NCBI RefSeq assembly: GCF_030272695.1
Contig: NZ_JARFYN010000016.1
Coordinates: 1 to 64,000, forward strand
Length of the DNA: 64,000 nucleotides
Direction: 5' to 3'
DNA from: Martinezella calliandrae
GTDB taxonomy: Bacteria > Pseudomonadota > Alphaproteobacteria > Rhizobiales > Rhizobiaceae
Shown here: piece after piece, positions 1 to 8,444 of the stretch
How the letters are laid out: each line of letters begins with the position of its first letter
How positions within the stretch are numbered: the stretch's first letter is position 1
Position numbers and translations under genes: made by a program
The notes under the pieces: model-generated
Seen by the model: only the letters and a program-made list of their open reading frames with translations
Told to the model about the DNA's origin: nothing
Database searches by the model: none

Positions 1-1416
1 GCTCGAAAATGCCTTCGCGAACCAGCCCTTGTGCTCGGCATGCTTCTTGATCGCCTTCGGCAGGATCGTCACGCCGATAAGCGGCGTGAACACCACCGCA
101 ACGACCCAGGATACGACAAGCGATACGGCGATGACGACGAAGAGAGTGAAGGTGAACTCGCCGGCGTTGCTCTTGTTGAAGGCGACGGGGATGAAGCCCG
201 CCACAGTTACCAGCGTGCCGGTCAGCATCGGGAAGGCCGTCGACGTGTAGACGTAGGTGGCGGCTTTCATGAGATTGTCACCGGCTTCCAACCGCGCGAC
301 CATCATCTCGACGGCGATCATGGCGTCGTCGACGAGAAGGCCAAGCGCGATGATCAGCGCTCCGAGCGAGATGCGCTGCAGCGAAATGCCCGCGTCGAGC
401 ATGACCACGAATGTAATGGCAAGAACCAACGGGATCGCGACGGAGACGACCAGGCCTGCCCTGAGACCGAGACTGACGAAGCTGATTGCGAGCACGATGG
501 CAACCGCCTCGAACAAAGCTTTCGTGAAGCCTCCGACGGCCTCCTCGACCACTTTCGGTTGGTCGGAGACCTTCGCGACCGAGATTCCGACCGGGAGGTT
601 TTGAACGATCTGGCCCATCGTCTTGTTTAGGGCTTCGCCGAATGCCAACAGGTTGCCGCCTGTCTTCATGCCGATCGCGAGTCCGATCGCCGGCTTGCCA
701 TTGAAGCGAAAGAGCGAGGTCGGCGGATCGACATAGCCGCGGGTGATTGTGGCGACGTCCGTCAGCGGGAAAAAGCGGTCGTTGACCCTGAGATTGATGC
801 CGCGCAAGGTCTCTTCGGAGATGAACCGACCTCCGACCCGCAAAGCGACGCGCTCCGGCCCGGTCTCGACGAATCCGGACTGTGTGACGGCATTTTGCGC
901 CTGCAGCGTTGAGATGATGGCAGAACGGTCGATGCCGAGTGCTGCGATCTTGCGGGTGGAGAATTCGAGATAGATGACCTCGTCCTGCGCACCGACCACG
1001 TCGACCTTGCCGACGTCGGGGATTTTCAGGATCTGTGTTCGGGCGTTCTCGGCGAAATCGCGCAGTTCTCTTTGACTCAGTCCGCTGTCGCCTGTGAAGG
1101 CAAAGATATTGCCATAAACGTCGCCGAACTGGTCGTCGAAGAAGGGGCCAACCACCCCTTGCGGGAATTCGTGCTTGATGTCGTCGATCAGGTTGCGGAC
1201 GCGCGACCAGGTAGGTTTCACGTCCCGCGCATTCGTATCGGGAAGCAGGTCGACGAAGACGATCGTCTGACCGGCGGTTGTGATGCTGCGGGTGTGTTCG
1301 AGATTGTCGAGTTCCTGCAGCTTCTTTTCGATGCGGTCGGTAACCTGCTGCGTCACCTCCTACCAGACGAGAGACCGATGCTTGAGCGCCCAGTCCGAAA
1401 GGTTGAATTTATTCAC
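1..1416 (-). pseudogene. RND efflux permease, broken and cut by window edge
   Basis: This is the N-terminal part of an AcrB/HAE1-type inner-membrane proton-driven efflux pump. The frame starts with a GTG at 1416 that overlaps the TGA of the upstream HlyD gene, and begins MNKFNLSDWALKHRSLVW. The next codon, at 1362-1360, is TAG, and the frame then resumes as EVTQQVTDRIEKKLQEL and stays open to the window edge. In family members the first transmembrane helix and the start of the periplasmic domain (roughly 35-40 residues) lie between those two stretches, so an internal deletion has removed them and created the stop. Downstream, the RND signatures are intact (for example DDAMIAVEMM in TM4 and the TGTLVTVAGFIPVAF stretch). 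The pump is unlikely to work. Continuation beyond base 1 is not visible. Confidence 0.88.
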
Positions 1417-2510
1417 GGGCGTAGCTCCTGTCCGAGTTTCACTTTCTGTCCATCGACAAGGTCGTCGGTACCGGCGACGACGATCTCCTCCCCCGCGCGC
1501 AGCCCAGATACGACCCTGACGAAGCGGGCGCCCGATCCTTTGTCATCCAGTTTAACTGCTCTCGGAGCGACCGTGGCTGTCGATCGATCCACCACCCAAA
1601 CCTGGGCGCCATCACCGTCGCTTCGGATGGCGGAGAGCGGTAAGGCGATGGCCTGCTTCTTTTCCTCGACAACCGGAGTCGCGGTCACCACGGCACCGAG
1701 GCGGAAAATGTCAGACGCCTGATCGATCGCGATCTTCAGCCGATAGGTTCGAGTGTTGGGATCGGCCTGAGGCGCGATTTCGCGAACGACGCCAACAGCT
1801 TGAATCCTGTTGTCGAGCTGGAGGGCGACATTGAAGCGGTCGTCGAGGCGAATATTGCTGAACTGCGCCTCCGGAACGTCGACAACCACGTCGCGTTGCT
1901 CGAGGCGTGCCAGTTTCAGAACCGGCTGGCCGGCCGAAACAGTCTGGCCCATTTCCGCGAACGCCGCAGTCACGACACCATCGAACTCCGCCCTCAGCTG
2001 GGCGTAATCTAACTGCTCATTCGCCTTGGCGAGGCTAGCTGTTGCTTTTGCAACATTGGCGGTCGCCGATTTGAGTTGCTGCTCGGCAAGATCATGATCC
2101 GCAATGCTTGCTGCGTTGCTTTGCATCAGCTTTCGCTTGCGAATTTCCGTCGTCGCGGCGTTCTCTAACTGAGCCTGGGCGTTGCGCAGATCGGCTTGCG
2201 CGCTCTTGACTGCGAGCTGAAGACTGAGAGGATCGATCTCGGCGAGGACATCACCCTTATGGACGAGGTCGCCAACATCGACTTTGCGAGACACCATCCG
2301 CCCAAGAACCCGGAACGCGAGATCGGTCTCGATGCGGGCTCTCACCACGCCGGGCAAGCTTGTCGCTTTGTCCCGTTCGGCCGCAGCCATGACGACTTTG
2401 ACCGGACGGGGCGTCGCCTGCTCTCCTGCCTCCGACCTTTGATCGCAGCCGACAAGCAGAGAGATCGATAGAAGAAATGGAAGAGAGGTACCTATGCGCA
2501 CGAGTGTCAT
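1413..2510 (-). CDS. RND efflux periplasmic adaptor (HlyD/AcrA family), lipoprotein
   Basis: Membrane-fusion subunit of a tripartite RND efflux system, linking the inner-membrane pump to an outer-membrane channel. The predicted 365-residue protein starts at the ATG at 2510, one base after the stop of the upstream adaptor gene. That start gives a lipoprotein signal (MTLVRIGTSLPFLLSISLLV then GC), whereas a longer upstream reading would be mostly out-of-frame overlap with the neighbour. The body shows the biotinyl-lipoyl half motif (VGDLVHKGDVLAEIDP), a coiled-coil hairpin rich in Ala/Gln, and the second lipoyl half (AEFDGVVTAAFAEMGQTVSAGQPV). It is the second of two adaptors in the operon and overlaps the broken permease start by a few bases, so it was probably co-translated with it. 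The family is clear; the substrate is unknown. Confidence 0.9.
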   Translation of the reverse strand: MTLVRIGTSLPFLLSISLLVGCDQRSEAGEQATPRPVKVVMAAAERDKATSLPGVVRARIETDLAFRVLGRMVSRKVDVGDLVHKGDVLAEIDPLSLQLAVKSAQADLRNAQAQLENAATTEIRKRKLMQSNAASIADHDLAEQQLKSATANVAKATASLAKANEQLDYAQLRAEFDGVVTAAFAEMGQTVSAGQPVLKLARLEQRDVVVDVPEAQFSNIRLDDRFNVALQLDNRIQAVGVVREIAPQADPNTRTYRLKIAIDQASDIFRLGAVVTATPVVEEKKQAIALPLSAIRSDGDGAQVWVVDRSTATVAPRAVKLDDKGSGARFVRVVSGLRAGEEIVVAGTDDLVDGQKVKLGQELRP

Positions 2511-2511
2511 C

Positions 2512-3576
2512 TCACTTGCCTTCCCAGGCGACTGCCTGGCCTTCCTTGAGAAACTTTCCGCCTTCGGTGACGACCAGGTCTTGTGGGGCGAGGCCGCTGG
2601 TGACGATGAAATCGCTCTGGCGGTATCTGCCGATCGAAATCTTCCGGAGTAAGACGGAGTGGTTTTGGGTGTTGACGAGCCAGACGGCGGGTTCGCCGTC
2701 GGCTGATGTGATCGCAGTGTAGGGCAGCACGATTCCGCCCCGCGGCGCGGCGCGCAGCTTGCCCACGACGGGCGTTCCAAGCGGCCATAGCGTGCTCTCC
2801 TGGAGCCCCACCTTGATCCGGATTGTGCCTGCTTTTGCGTCTATGACCGGCGAGACCTCGCGGATGTTGGCGTGGACGTCTCGCGTGGGGTCCGATACCG
2901 GTGCGACGACGACGTCGTTCAGCGGACGGCCATCCAGAAAGAATGCTTCAAAGACATCAAACACCGCATCTCTCGGACCGTCGTGGGCGATCGTGAAGGC
3001 CGATTGCGCCGCTGAGACGACCTGCCCGACTTCAATGCTGCGTGCCGTGATGATGCCGTCCGCGGCCGCTTTCAACTCGGTGTAGGACAGCGCGTCCTCC
3101 GCCGTCGCGAGCGCGGCCCCGGCCGTCTCGAGGGAAGCCTGCGCACTCAGAAGTTCTTTTTGAGCATCATCAAAGATCGCCCGCGGGGCCGCCTGCGACT
3201 GCAGAAGCGACGTCGCCCGGTTGAAGGCGAGCGTCTTCTGCGCAACGACCGCCTGCGCCGACTCTAGTGCCGCGCGCGCGACGGTGACGTCGGCTTGTTG
3301 TTCCGTGTCGTTGAGTCGGGCGAGGACGTCGCCGGCGTGGACATGTGATCCGACATCGACCTTTCTCTCGAGAACTCTGCCGCTGACGCGAAAGGAGAGT
3401 TCAGTCTGAACCCTTGCCTTCACCTCGCCGGTGATTTCCGCACCGGGTTGATATTGAGCCTCCGCGGCCGAGACGGCGCGAACCTGCTGCTGCGGCGGCG
3501 CAACTTCAGCTTTGTCTTCGCAGGCAGCCAGAACTGCGCATACGAGACCAATTCCCAGCAATCGAAAGGACTGCAT
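2512..3576 (-). CDS. RND efflux periplasmic adaptor (HlyD/AcrA family), lipoprotein
   Basis: First gene of the decayed RND efflux operon; a second membrane-fusion protein of 354 residues. The ATG at 3576 is preferred over the upstream in-frame start because it follows an SD-like CCGGAGC and opens a lipoprotein signal (MQSFRLLGIGLVCAVLAAC, with Cys as the lipidation site). Lipoyl halves are visible (VDVGSHVHAGDVLARLND and AAADGIITARSIEVGQVVSA), separated by an alpha-helical hairpin. Rhizobial RND operons often carry two adaptors before one permease, as here. A large inverted repeat about 85 bp upstream (3661-3702) overlaps a probable promoter and is the likely repressor site. Because the permease gene is broken, this adaptor may have no partner left. 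Confidence 0.9.
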   Translation of the reverse strand: MQSFRLLGIGLVCAVLAACEDKAEVAPPQQQVRAVSAAEAQYQPGAEITGEVKARVQTELSFRVSGRVLERKVDVGSHVHAGDVLARLNDTEQQADVTVARAALESAQAVVAQKTLAFNRATSLLQSQAAPRAIFDDAQKELLSAQASLETAGAALATAEDALSYTELKAAADGIITARSIEVGQVVSAAQSAFTIAHDGPRDAVFDVFEAFFLDGRPLNDVVVAPVSDPTRDVHANIREVSPVIDAKAGTIRIKVGLQESTLWPLGTPVVGKLRAAPRGGIVLPYTAITSADGEPAVWLVNTQNHSVLLRKISIGRYRQSDFIVTSGLAPQDLVVTEGGKFLKEGQAVAWEGK

Positions 3577-3660
3577 ATTTGCTCCGGTAAGGTTGCGAAG
3601 AAGAGCCGCCTGTTGAACGGTCAGCTTCGATTTGCTGCATGTAACAGGCCACCGCCCGAT

Positions 3661-3702
3661 GTTGACAACGCCCACTTAAAGGCTAAAGTGGGCGTTGTCA
3701 AC
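3661..3702. promoter_or_regulatory. 17-bp-arm inverted repeat, probable TetR operator with overlapping promoter
   Basis: Perfect inverted repeat: GTTGACAACGCCCACTT at 3661-3677 and its complement at 3686-3702, with an 8-bp centre. On the minus strand the right arm supplies TTGACA followed 17 bp later by TAAGTG, a plausible promoter for the HlyD genes embedded in the operator. On the plus strand a further GTTGACACACGCAAC at about 3720 precedes the TetR remnant. The same core (GTTGAC-N3-GCCCACT) forms the dyad at 7231-7278 in front of the intact TetR gene. Function is inferred. Confidence 0.75.
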
Positions 3703-3746
3703 ATATTGAGCTCAAAAAAGTTGACACACGCAACATCGAAGCAAGA

Positions 3747-4238
3747 TGACCGATGCGACGAAAACTGCAAACCAGCGCCACCACCAAATATCCTGAGCAG
3801 GTCCCATTGGGTTTCCCGCTCGATATTCTCCAAGAAAACAATGGGATGCGATGAATCCAGTTGGAAAAAGAACCATCAAGGGCGGAGAGGAAGGAAAGAC
3901 GCCCTCTCGAAATACTGGAGGCTGCGTTCGAGGAAACGCGGGTTGAAGACGTCGCAGCCCGCCCGGGGACAACAAAAGGAACGGTCTACCTTCCGACCAA
4001 GGACGTGCTTTTCCAGGAAATGCTTCGGCACAAGTCGATATCATCGGATCAGCTGGGACCGCCATTGACGGCCTTATTGACAGCCTTCGGGGATCCTGGG
4101 CCGACCGAATACGGGCCTTGCTGCTTCAATCTTGCGAAAAGACGGCCAACGACCCCAAGACGAGTGAACTCCTGCGCTTGTCTATCGTCGAACAGGGTGG
4201 GAAGGGCCGGATGAGTCGTACGACCGACCGGCCCTGAA
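3747..4238 (+). pseudogene. TetR/AcrR regulator remnant, multiply disrupted
   Basis: Decayed TetR-family repressor divergent from the RND operon. A first piece at 3747 reads MTDATKTANQRHHQIS then stops; it resembles the N-terminus of the intact TetR at 7.3 kb (MTQDISTKEQRPYHHGDL). From about 3858 a different TetR helix-turn-helix is readable (RPLEILEAAFEE, TRVEDVAARPGTTKGTVYL, VLFQEMLRH), lacking several residues of the usual HTH. At about 4065-4070 the frame shifts, and the C-terminal domain continues in another frame (LIDSLRGSWADRIRALLLQ, TSELLRLSIVEQGGKGRM) until TGA at 4238. It is therefore non-functional and possibly a fusion of two different TetR genes. The following 170 bp up to the bdhA stop show nothing I can assign. 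Confidence 0.8.
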
Positions 4239-4410
4239 CCTCTTCCCGATGCTTTGCCAATTCCAGTTTCCGCCAAGCGCGTGATTGTAGTCCGAGAGTG
4301 TTTCGCGCATGGCCACGATGTTTCCCTGGATCCAACGGACGATCCGAAGACTGGCGGCTGCGGAAACTTCACGACACCTTAGAGGGGTATCATTCGTCCT
4401 CAATCGGCAG

Positions 4411-5193
4411 CTACTGCATGAACCAGCCGTGGCTCACGACCAGCGATTGACCTGTCACGGCATTGGAACTCGCCGCCGCGAAATAAAGAACCGCGTCAGC
4501 CACGTCATCGGTGCTCGTGAACTCACCGTCGACCGTGTCCTTGAGCATCACCGTCCTGACCACCTGGTCCTCGCTTAGACCGAGCTCCCGCGCCTGCTCG
4601 GGGATCTGTTTGTCGACGAGCGGCGTACGTACGAATCCGGGGCAGACCACGTTGGCGGTAACGTTGTGCTCGGCTCCTTCCTTTGCCAACACCTTGGCCA
4701 GCCCGATCAGACCGTGCTTCGCCGTGACATAGGGTGCTTTCAGCTTCGAGGCTTCCTTGGAGTGCACGGAGCCCATGTAGATCACCCGGCCGTAATTAGC
4801 GGCATACATGTGCTTAAGGCAGGCGCGAGTGGTCAAGAAGGCGCCGTCGAGATGAATTGAAAGCAGCTGTCTCCAGTCCGCAAAGGGAAAGTCGACCAGC
4901 GGCTTGACGATCTGGATGCCGGCGTTGCTGACGAGCACGTCGATCTTTCCGAACCTGGCCATCACCTCGCCTACAGCCTTTTCCACCTGGTCTTCGTCGG
5001 CGACGTTCATCGCGACAGCGAAAGCGTCGCCCCCCTTGTTTTTGATCTCCGCGGCCGTTGCATTCGCTGCGTCGAGATTGAGGTCGGCGATCACGGGAAT
5101 GCCGCCTTCGGCTGCGAAACGAAGCGCGATTTCCTTGCCGATGCCGCTCGCGGCTCCCGTGACAATGGCCACTCTTCCATCAAATCGAGACAT
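4411..5193 (-). CDS. bdhA: 3-hydroxybutyrate dehydrogenase (SDR family)
   Basis: NAD-dependent oxidation of 3-hydroxybutyrate to acetoacetate in the cytoplasm, a step of poly-3-hydroxybutyrate and ketone-body use. The 260-residue protein has the classical SDR cofactor motif (TGAASGIG, residues 12-19), the NAG motif (SNAGIQ), the catalytic Y-x-x-x-K (YVTAKHGLIG), the PG motif (VCPGFVRTPLVDKQI) and a C-terminus typical of bacterial 3-hydroxybutyrate dehydrogenases (SLVVSHGWFMQ). An AAGGA ribosome site precedes the ATG. It follows the acetoacetate decarboxylase gene by 26 bp and the patatin gene further upstream, so the three probably form an operon. A second, distinct bdh gene lies at 34.5-35.4 kb. 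Confidence 0.93.
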   Translation of the reverse strand: MSRFDGRVAIVTGAASGIGKEIALRFAAEGGIPVIADLNLDAANATAAEIKNKGGDAFAVAMNVADEDQVEKAVGEVMARFGKIDVLVSNAGIQIVKPLVDFPFADWRQLLSIHLDGAFLTTRACLKHMYAANYGRVIYMGSVHSKEASKLKAPYVTAKHGLIGLAKVLAKEGAEHNVTANVVCPGFVRTPLVDKQIPEQARELGLSEDQVVRTVMLKDTVDGEFTSTDDVADAVLYFAAASSNAVTGQSLVVSHGWFMQ

Positions 5194-5219
5194 GGATAGT
5201 TCCTTTCAATTGCAGGAGA

Positions 5220-5978
5220 TTAGTCGTTTTGGAGGTAGTCGAACACGACCTCGCCGAGGCCGAGCGTCAGGTCGGCGATGTAATGGCTGGCCGAGGTGAC
5301 TTCACGCACGGGTAGACGCGCGACGTCGCACATGGCGTGCTCAAACAATTGCAGGGCTGCCGGCCCGGCCCATGCGCCTTTCACGGTCACATCCTCGAGA
5401 TAATAGCGCACCAGTTCGCAAATGCGGGTCGAGCCGTCGACATGGGGGATGATCTTGAGCATGAAGGCGGGCTTGGCCATCGCCTTTGCCAGCGGCTCCA
5501 GGGGGAGTTCGCGATGCTTATAGCCCATCGTCGCCATCGCGCAGAGAACCGAACCGTAATGCAGCGTTCCGACCAGCGTCTCCTGCTCGTGCGAGAGCTT
5601 CGGCGTTGCCAGCTTCTTCGGAAAGCCCCAGATCTCACGCCCGCCGGCGATCGGCGAGTTGTCGTCAAGATACATGGCATGCACGTAGCTGCCTTCCTGC
5701 ACCTTGCCGGACGGCGTGCGGAAACGCACCGGGATGACTTGGCCGGTCTCGGTGTAGTCCCCGAAACCCGTCGAATCCGGCATGCGGATGAATTCATAGG
5801 CGACGGTGTCGCCGATCACTTCCAAGGGCTCGGGCACGACGGCGCGCAAGGCCTCCGGATCGGTCCGGTAGTTGATGACGACGAATTCGCGGTTGTAGAA
5901 CTTGTAAGGTGGCTTCGGATAGGCAGGGTTGTTGAGCGGCATCGCGAAAGCGTTTTCGCGGACGGCGGCGATCTTCAT
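5220..5978 (-). CDS. adc: acetoacetate decarboxylase
   Basis: Predicted to convert acetoacetate to acetone and CO2. The protein is 252 residues, the usual family length. The catalytic Schiff-base region is visible as [17 protein letters not shown], in which the lysine pair after GFP is the active-site lysine environment of the family. [15 protein letters not shown] and the [18 protein letters not shown] opening are also typical. A start at the later Met (MPLNNPAYP, 12 residues in) is possible because the first ATG has a weak ribosome site. It lies between the patatin and bdhA genes with short gaps, consistent with a ketone-body / PHB-derived acetoacetate pathway. Confidence 0.92.
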   Translation of the reverse strand: MKIAAVRENAFAMPLNNPAYPKPPYKFYNREFVVINYRTDPEALRAVVPEPLEVIGDTVAYEFIRMPDSTGFGDYTETGQVIPVRFRTPSGKVQEGSYVHAMYLDDNSPIAGGREIWGFPKKLATPKLSHEQETLVGTLHYGSVLCAMATMGYKHRELPLEPLAKAMAKPAFMLKIIPHVDGSTRICELVRYYLEDVTVKGAWAGPAALQLFEHAMCDVARLPVREVTSASHYIADLTLGLGEVVFDYLQND

Positions 5979-6002
5979 GGCGGTATCTTTTCTGTTGAAG
6001 TT

Positions 6003-7181
6003 TCAGTCGAAGTCGAAAATGGCGACGCCGTCGGCAGTGTCGGGTCGCTGCAGCACCTCGGGGTGGCGCAGCGTTCGAAGGGCGTCGGTGTAGCCGGAGG
6101 TCCAGTGCTCCTCCATAGTCAGGCGAGAGAACTCGTAATCCTTGGAGGTGCTTTCGTAGTTCTTCGCGCGATACACCAGCTGGGCGATGTTGTAGACCTT
6201 CTCATCGGCCTGATCGACGAGACGCTTGATCTCCGGATCGGCCCGCAGCAACGCGTCCTTGGGAACGAGTTCGACCAGATGACCGAGCGCGCGACGGAGC
6301 CGCTGCTGCGACTTGAAATTGTCGGTCGCCGCGCGCGTGCGGCTTGAGAAGCGGATATCCTTCTGCCGCAGTTCGATTCCAAGGAGGTCACGTGGGAACT
6401 CGCCCCGCGCACTCCAAAGGTCGACCTGAAAGGCCAACGTGTCCTGGCGTGGCGAGCTGTCGAGCACCCATTGCAGCGGCGTGTTCGATACGAGACCCCC
6501 GTCCCAGTAACACTCGCCGTCGATCCTGGCGGCAGGGAAGCCTGGCGGCAGGGAGCCGCTCGCCATGACGTGTTCAGGGCGGATATTGTGGCTCGTGGTG
6601 TCGAAATATTCGAAGTTGCCGGTGCGTACGTTGACAGCACCGACGCTGAAACGCATGGCTCCACTGTTGATCCGGTCGAAATCCACCAGCCGCTCCAGCG
6701 TCGCTTTGAGAGGTGCGACGTCGTAGAAGCTTTCGGCATCTTTGCTGCCGGCGGATGAGAAAAAAGGTGGCACGGGACGGGGCGTGAAGAAGCCCGCCGC
6801 GCCCTCCATAAGGGTTGCGAAGGCGTGTGTCTGATTGAGCAGGCCACGCGCGAAATCACCCTGGAGCCCCATCGCTGCATACATTGCCGAAAACAGAGTG
6901 GAAATCCCGTGAGCAGGGGCGGTTACGGTATCCCAGAAGCACCGGAGCGCCTCCACCCGTCTTTCAGGCGGATTGCCCGCAATCAGGGCACTATTGATGG
7001 CTCCAATGGAAATCCCGGCGACCCAATCCGGATGCAAACCGGCTTCGGCCAGGGCTTGATAGACGCCGGCCTGATAGGAACCCAGCGCTCCGCCACCTTG
7101 CAACAATAGTGCAATGCGCTCGAACGGGGGACGCTCCTTTATGCGGCGTGTCTTGTGTCCGAGGGAATTTGGAAGGTCCAT
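6003..7181 (-). CDS. patatin-like phospholipase, DUF3734 type
   Basis: Predicted serine acyl hydrolase of 392 residues. The oxyanion/nucleophile region is clear: LLLQGGGALGSYQAGVYQAL followed by the G-x-S-x-G motif in GISIGAINSALIAG. The Ser-Asp dyad Asp sits in the DGGLVSNTPL motif. The C-terminal extension after the hydrolase core matches the longer patatins often found next to bdhA genes in rhizobia. In such loci the enzyme is annotated as a phospholipase or a PHB-related esterase; the actual substrate here is unknown. First gene of the operon with adc and bdhA; a 48-bp operator-like dyad lies about 50 bp upstream. Confidence 0.9.
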   Translation of the reverse strand: MDLPNSLGHKTRRIKERPPFERIALLLQGGGALGSYQAGVYQALAEAGLHPDWVAGISIGAINSALIAGNPPERRVEALRCFWDTVTAPAHGISTLFSAMYAAMGLQGDFARGLLNQTHAFATLMEGAAGFFTPRPVPPFFSSAGSKDAESFYDVAPLKATLERLVDFDRINSGAMRFSVGAVNVRTGNFEYFDTTSHNIRPEHVMASGSLPPGFPAARIDGECYWDGGLVSNTPLQWVLDSSPRQDTLAFQVDLWSARGEFPRDLLGIELRQKDIRFSSRTRAATDNFKSQQRLRRALGHLVELVPKDALLRADPEIKRLVDQADEKVYNIAQLVYRAKNYESTSKDYEFSRLTMEEHWTSGYTDALRTLRHPEVLQRPDTADGVAIFDFD

Positions 7182-7230
7182 GAAGTGTTACCTCTATTGC
7201 TGGTTCCCGCCGTCTTCGCAAGACGGAGCA

Positions 7231-7319
7231 GATGTTGACGCCGCCCACTTAGGGCGCAGAGTGGGCAATGTCAACATCTTCAAGGCAAAATGTTGACAAG
7301 AGCAACTTAATGCTATAAA
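7231..7319. promoter_or_regulatory. operator dyad and divergent promoters, patatin operon / tetR
   Basis: Inverted repeat with arms GATGTTGAC-N3-GCCCACT (7231-7249) and its complement AGTGGGC-N3-GTCAACATC (7260-7278). On the minus strand it contains TTGACA and, 17 bp on, TAAGTG, the same promoter layout as at 3661-3702. On the plus strand TTGACA at about 7292 and TATAAA at 7314-7319 form a promoter for the TetR gene. The expected transcript start would fall near 7327, close to an in-frame ATG at 7328, so a leaderless tetR mRNA is possible. Confidence 0.72.
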
Positions 7320-8014
7320 TGGATGACATGACCCAGGACATTTCCACCAAAGAACAGCGGCCCTACCACCACGGTGACCTTCACAGGGCGATTGTCGAGG
7401 CCGCGCTCGACGTGCTGAGCGAGTCTCAAAGCACGGAGTTTTCGCTTCGAGAGCTCGCCCGTCGGGCGGGCGTCAGTCACAACGCCCCGTATAAGCACTT
7501 CGCCGACAAGCGCGAACTTCTGGCAGCGGTCTCGGCGGTGGGATTCGAACTGCTGGCTAAGCGCATGGCCGAAGCGACAAAAGAACCCGACAGTCCTCGG
7601 CAGAGGCTGGCGGCCATGGCGAAGGCATACGTCTGCGGCGGCGTCAGCAATCCGGCACTCTACAGGTTGATGTTCGGGGGATACCTCACCGGTCAGGACG
7701 CAGGGCGGCCCGCGATCGAAAGAACGGCGGCCTACAACATGAAAGCGCTTATAGTTGAAGCGATTTCCGACGGCGGTTTGGGGCGTCCAATTGACGATAC
7801 CGAGGCCAATACTCGCACCATCGATGGAGCGATCCTGGTTTTTTGGTCACAGATGCACGGTCTGACTTTGCTGCTGGCGGACCGCCTCGTCGGGCCTGGC
7901 GACAAGATGCAGGATCTGACCGAGAACGTCCTGTGTGGAATGCTCGACGGGTTGGTAAACAGCATCCCTGTGGTGCCGGAAGGCGTTTGGGTGGGGCCTC
8001 CGCTGGCGGGGTAG
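7319..8014 (+). CDS. TetR/AcrR family transcriptional regulator
   Basis: Predicted repressor of 231 residues, or 228 if translation starts at the in-frame ATG at 7328 (MTQDISTKEQRPYHHGDL). The N-terminal helix-turn-helix is readable as FSLRELARRAGVSHNAPYKHF within residues about 40-62, followed by an all-helical ligand-binding domain of TetR_C type. It is divergent from the patatin-adc-bdhA operon, and the dyad between them is the natural binding site. Because the same dyad core sits before the decayed RND operon, whose own TetR gene is broken, this protein may now bind both sites. No ligand can be predicted. Confidence 0.9.
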   Translation: MDDMTQDISTKEQRPYHHGDLHRAIVEAALDVLSESQSTEFSLRELARRAGVSHNAPYKHFADKRELLAAVSAVGFELLAKRMAEATKEPDSPRQRLAAMAKAYVCGGVSNPALYRLMFGGYLTGQDAGRPAIERTAAYNMKALIVEAISDGGLGRPIDDTEANTRTIDGAILVFWSQMHGLTLLLADRLVGPGDKMQDLTENVLCGMLDGLVNSIPVVPEGVWVGPPLAG

Positions 8015-8113
8015 ATGTGCCAATAACGAGTCCGCCGGACACGTGCTTGCTGGCGCTGGTGCGGGATCGTTGTCTTACGGTGCAGTCGCGTTCGATCCGA
8101 GAGGAGAATTCTC

Positions 8114-8434
8114 ATGGACGCATACATCTCTGCCCTCATGGGCCTCGCCGGCGTCGCGCTCAAAGGCCTCGCCTCGTTCGCCACCGCCTAAATGACGCAT
8201 CGCTCACAAGTGAGGGAAAAGCATCGCGAGATTGAGGTCGCCATCTGAAATAAGGGACCTCGCGCGTTCTGGCGCGATGGACTTTCTCCTGGATTTCGGC
8301 GAGGCTTGCCGCGTGGAACTGGCAGCGGCGCGCGCAGCCTCTTCGGCGATCGCATACTATGAACCTCGCAGACGGGCCAATGCTCAACGTCAAATCGTCA
8401 ATTCGTTGACGTTTCAGTGCCGGAATCCGGAATA
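8114..8434 (+). pseudogene. remnant of a small membrane-anchored hypothetical protein
   Basis: A good ribosome site (GAGGAGAATTCTC) precedes an ATG at 8114 that reads MDAYISALMGLAGVALKGLA then SFATA and TAA. The same frame continues MTHRSQVREKHREIEVAI and meets a second stop. Intact relatives that I recall have a short N-terminal hydrophobic helix followed directly by a charged helix of this kind, so the stops look like decay of one gene. Further fragments downstream (to about 8434) are not clearly assignable. The stretch between the TetR gene and this remnant shows nothing else. Confidence 0.5.
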
Positions 8435-8444
8435 AGGTCGTGCT

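Noticed and set aside
5337-6347. Plus-strand frame of 336 codons over the adc and patatin genes
   Set aside because: It is Arg/Gly/His-rich antisense sequence with no ribosome site; both genes on the minus strand are clear.
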